The notes below the pieces were generated by a model, which saw only the letters and a program-made list of their open reading frames with translations, had not been told where the DNA came from and did not search any database. Of a DNA stretch of 41,315 nt, positions 40,154-41,315 are shown in pieces (position 1 is the stretch's first letter; the number at the start of each line of letters is the position of its first letter). This DNA comes from Amycolatopsis pithecellobii (GTDB lineage Bacteria > Actinomycetota > Actinomycetes > Mycobacteriales > Pseudonocardiaceae). Both the position numbers and the translations under genes were made by a program. The DNA is taken from positions 1 through 41,315 of the forward strand of contig NZ_WMBA01000072.1 of the NCBI RefSeq assembly GCF_009707865.1, in the 5' to 3' direction.

Positions 40154-41315
40154 TCAGGACGACAGTGACCGGAACCCGACCCGCTCGGCGTCGGCCACAG
40201 AGCGGAACCACACCTCGGCGACCATGCGGGTGAACTGGGGGGAATCCTCGGTGCAGTAACGCAAAGCCGTCACGCTCGCCTTGACCGTGTATTCCTCGGA
40301 GGGGCGGCCACCACCGGGCCGGGGCATCGCCGACCCCGGTCCGAACGGTCCGGGCGGGGTGTCCTCGGACAGGTGCGTTCGAGCGGGCGGCGGGGTGGGA
40401 GCCGCCGGTTCGGGAGCGGCATGGGCGCCTCGGGCGGCGGAGTTGGGACGCACTGTAGGTTCGAACAGCGAGCCACTGCGGCCGCCTTCGTCCGCCACGG
40501 GCTCACGCCGCTCGATCGACCGCATCGACGGCCGCGGCGGCTCGAAACTACTGCGCGGCGTCGACCGCGGCTGACGCTTTGGCAAGATCGCGGTCGACTC
40601 AGTGGCTTTGCCGGGCTCCTCGGTCGTTTCCGGCTCCCCAAAGGCGTATGCCGGCGCTTCTTCCTCAGCGGCCGCATGCGACCCATAGCTGTGTTCCGGC
40701 TCCGCTTGCGACGCGTAGCCGCGGCTTGGCTCCGGCTGCGCGTTGGGGTCGAACAACGAACCCGGCAGGGAACCCCGCTCGTGTTCCGAGGCAGGCGCGA
40801 ACAGCGACCCTGCCTCATGCCGCGGCGGCTCCGGCTCTGCTCGCTGGAGCGGCTCAGCCTGCTGGAACGACGCGAAGATCGAAGTCTTCTCGGCGTCCGA
40901 CTCGTGGCGAGCTGGGGGCGGGCGGTCGAGGCCGCCAAGATCAGATTGCATGGGCTCAGACGTCCGCCCACCAAGAGGATCCGCGTCCGGCCCGGCACTC
41001 GCCGGCTCCGACCCTTGCTCGCCAGAACCGTCCCGCTCAACCCCAAGCGCCGCAGACTCCGCCGCCCGCCCGAACCGATCCAGCTCCAACCGCTCCGACT
41101 CGGGTCCCGCCACCCGCTCATCGAGGCCACCCTGCGCGGCCTGCTCGGGCGCTGGGTTCAGCACGTCACCAAATCCGCCGCGGCCACTGCCAGCCGACGT
41201 CAGCTCCGGCTCGTGGTCACCAAAACCACCCGGCTCGAACTGCTCTGGCGCCTGCTCCCCCAGACTCCCCCGACTGGCCACCGCCGCATCTGAGATCTGC
41301 TCTCCGAGGCTGCCC
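40154..41315 (-). CDS. Low-complexity protein with C-terminal sunset-type domain (partial, 5' end beyond window)
   Basis: At least 386 residues, open to the right edge. All but the last 50 residues are Pro/Ser/Glu/Gly-rich and probably disordered. They contain short repeats: GSLGEQ twice near the cut end, GSLF(A/D/E)P three times, and Glu/Pro-rich spacers such as QPEPSRGY and PETTEEPG. The last ~45 residues (EEYTVKASVTALRYCTEDSPQFTRMVAEVWFRSVADAERVGF) match the 'sunset' domain pattern Y-x-V-K-...-Y-x-T-x-D-S-P-...-A-E-V-W-F-R-...-A-E-x-x-G-F found in actinobacterial proteins such as the ArfC-type channel accessory protein. The first methionine-like codon in the visible part (GTG 41281) is not taken as the start because the frame and the repeats continue upstream. 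Function unknown. Confidence 0.8.
   Translation of the reverse strand, partial: GSLGEQISDAAVASRGSLGEQAPEQFEPGGFGDHEPELTSAGSGRGGFGDVLNPAPEQAAQGGLDERVAGPESERLELDRFGRAAESAALGVERDGSGEQGSEPASAGPDADPLGGRTSEPMQSDLGGLDRPPPARHESDAEKTSIFASFQQAEPLQRAEPEPPRHEAGSLFAPASEHERGSLPGSLFDPNAQPEPSRGYASQAEPEHSYGSHAAAEEEAPAYAFGEPETTEEPGKATESTAILPKRQPRSTPRSSFEPPRPSMRSIERREPVADEGGRSGSLFEPTVRPNSAARGAHAAPEPAAPTPPPARTHLSEDTPPGPFGPGSAMPRPGGGRPSEEYTVKASVTALRYCTEDSPQFTRMVAEVWFRSVADAERVGFRSLSS

Overview
The window is high-G+C actinobacterial DNA, most like Pseudonocardiaceae and probably Amycolatopsis-like. The reasons are the strong G/C third-position bias, frequent GTG and TTG starts, a KorA/KorB 2-oxoglutarate:ferredoxin oxidoreductase, an F420-type LLM oxidoreductase and a C-terminal 'sunset'-type domain. 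No rRNA, tRNA or CRISPR array was recognised. The genus is an inference from family content.

Layout. Positions 1-1229 hold a divergent pair of acyl-CoA lyases: a CitE-like gene cut by the left edge and an HMG-CoA-lyase-like gene. Positions 1230-3565 are a mobile-element zone with a complete IS110-family transposase and a frameshifted, truncated IS701-type relic that ends in a 24-bp palindrome. Positions 3552-8311 hold a DsbA-family oxidoreductase, RmlA, a patch of degenerate repeats, the HtpX protease, a secreted YVTN-type beta-propeller and an LLM-class oxidoreductase.

Positions 8414-35327 are the main feature: an exopolysaccharide locus made of two converging, tightly coupled operons. The plus-strand operon (8414-23719) encodes an AlgD-type nucleotide-sugar 6-dehydrogenase, two family-4 glycosyltransferases, two Wzz-like proteins with degenerate kinase domains, an AsnB-type amidotransferase, a fused MDR/Gfo-Idh-MocA oxidoreductase, a heparinase II/III protein, a beta-helix lipoprotein and a Wzy-like polymerase. 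The minus-strand operon (35327 down to 25084) encodes a C-methyltransferase, a sugar-1-phosphate nucleotidyltransferase, a PIG-L deacetylase, an SDR epimerase, a DUF4910 aminopeptidase-like protein, a Wzx-like flippase, a GT2, a pyruvyl transferase, an RmlC-like epimerase and a class III aminotransferase. A VapBC toxin-antitoxin pair and a PAP2 phosphatase sit where the operons converge. Together they suggest a Wzx/Wzy-type polymer containing uronic acid, probably amidated, pyruvylated and carrying a branched or amino sugar, with its own polymer-processing enzymes. A priming glycosyltransferase, a 4,6-dehydratase and an active tyrosine kinase are not visible.

Positions 35514-36864 carry a DDAH-like amidinohydrolase divergent from an Lrp/AsnC regulator. 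KorA-KorB follow and end at a very clear intrinsic terminator (40100-40139). A low-complexity protein with a sunset-type C-terminus runs off the right edge.

The most interesting points are the alginate-like combination of AlgD, beta-helix and lyase; the paired Wzz pseudokinases; the NTase/PIG-L/SDR/DUF4910/C-methyltransferase module; a hairpin that hides the ribosome-binding site of the AlgD gene; and a recurring interrupted palindrome, GTCC-N5-GGAC, found twelve times.
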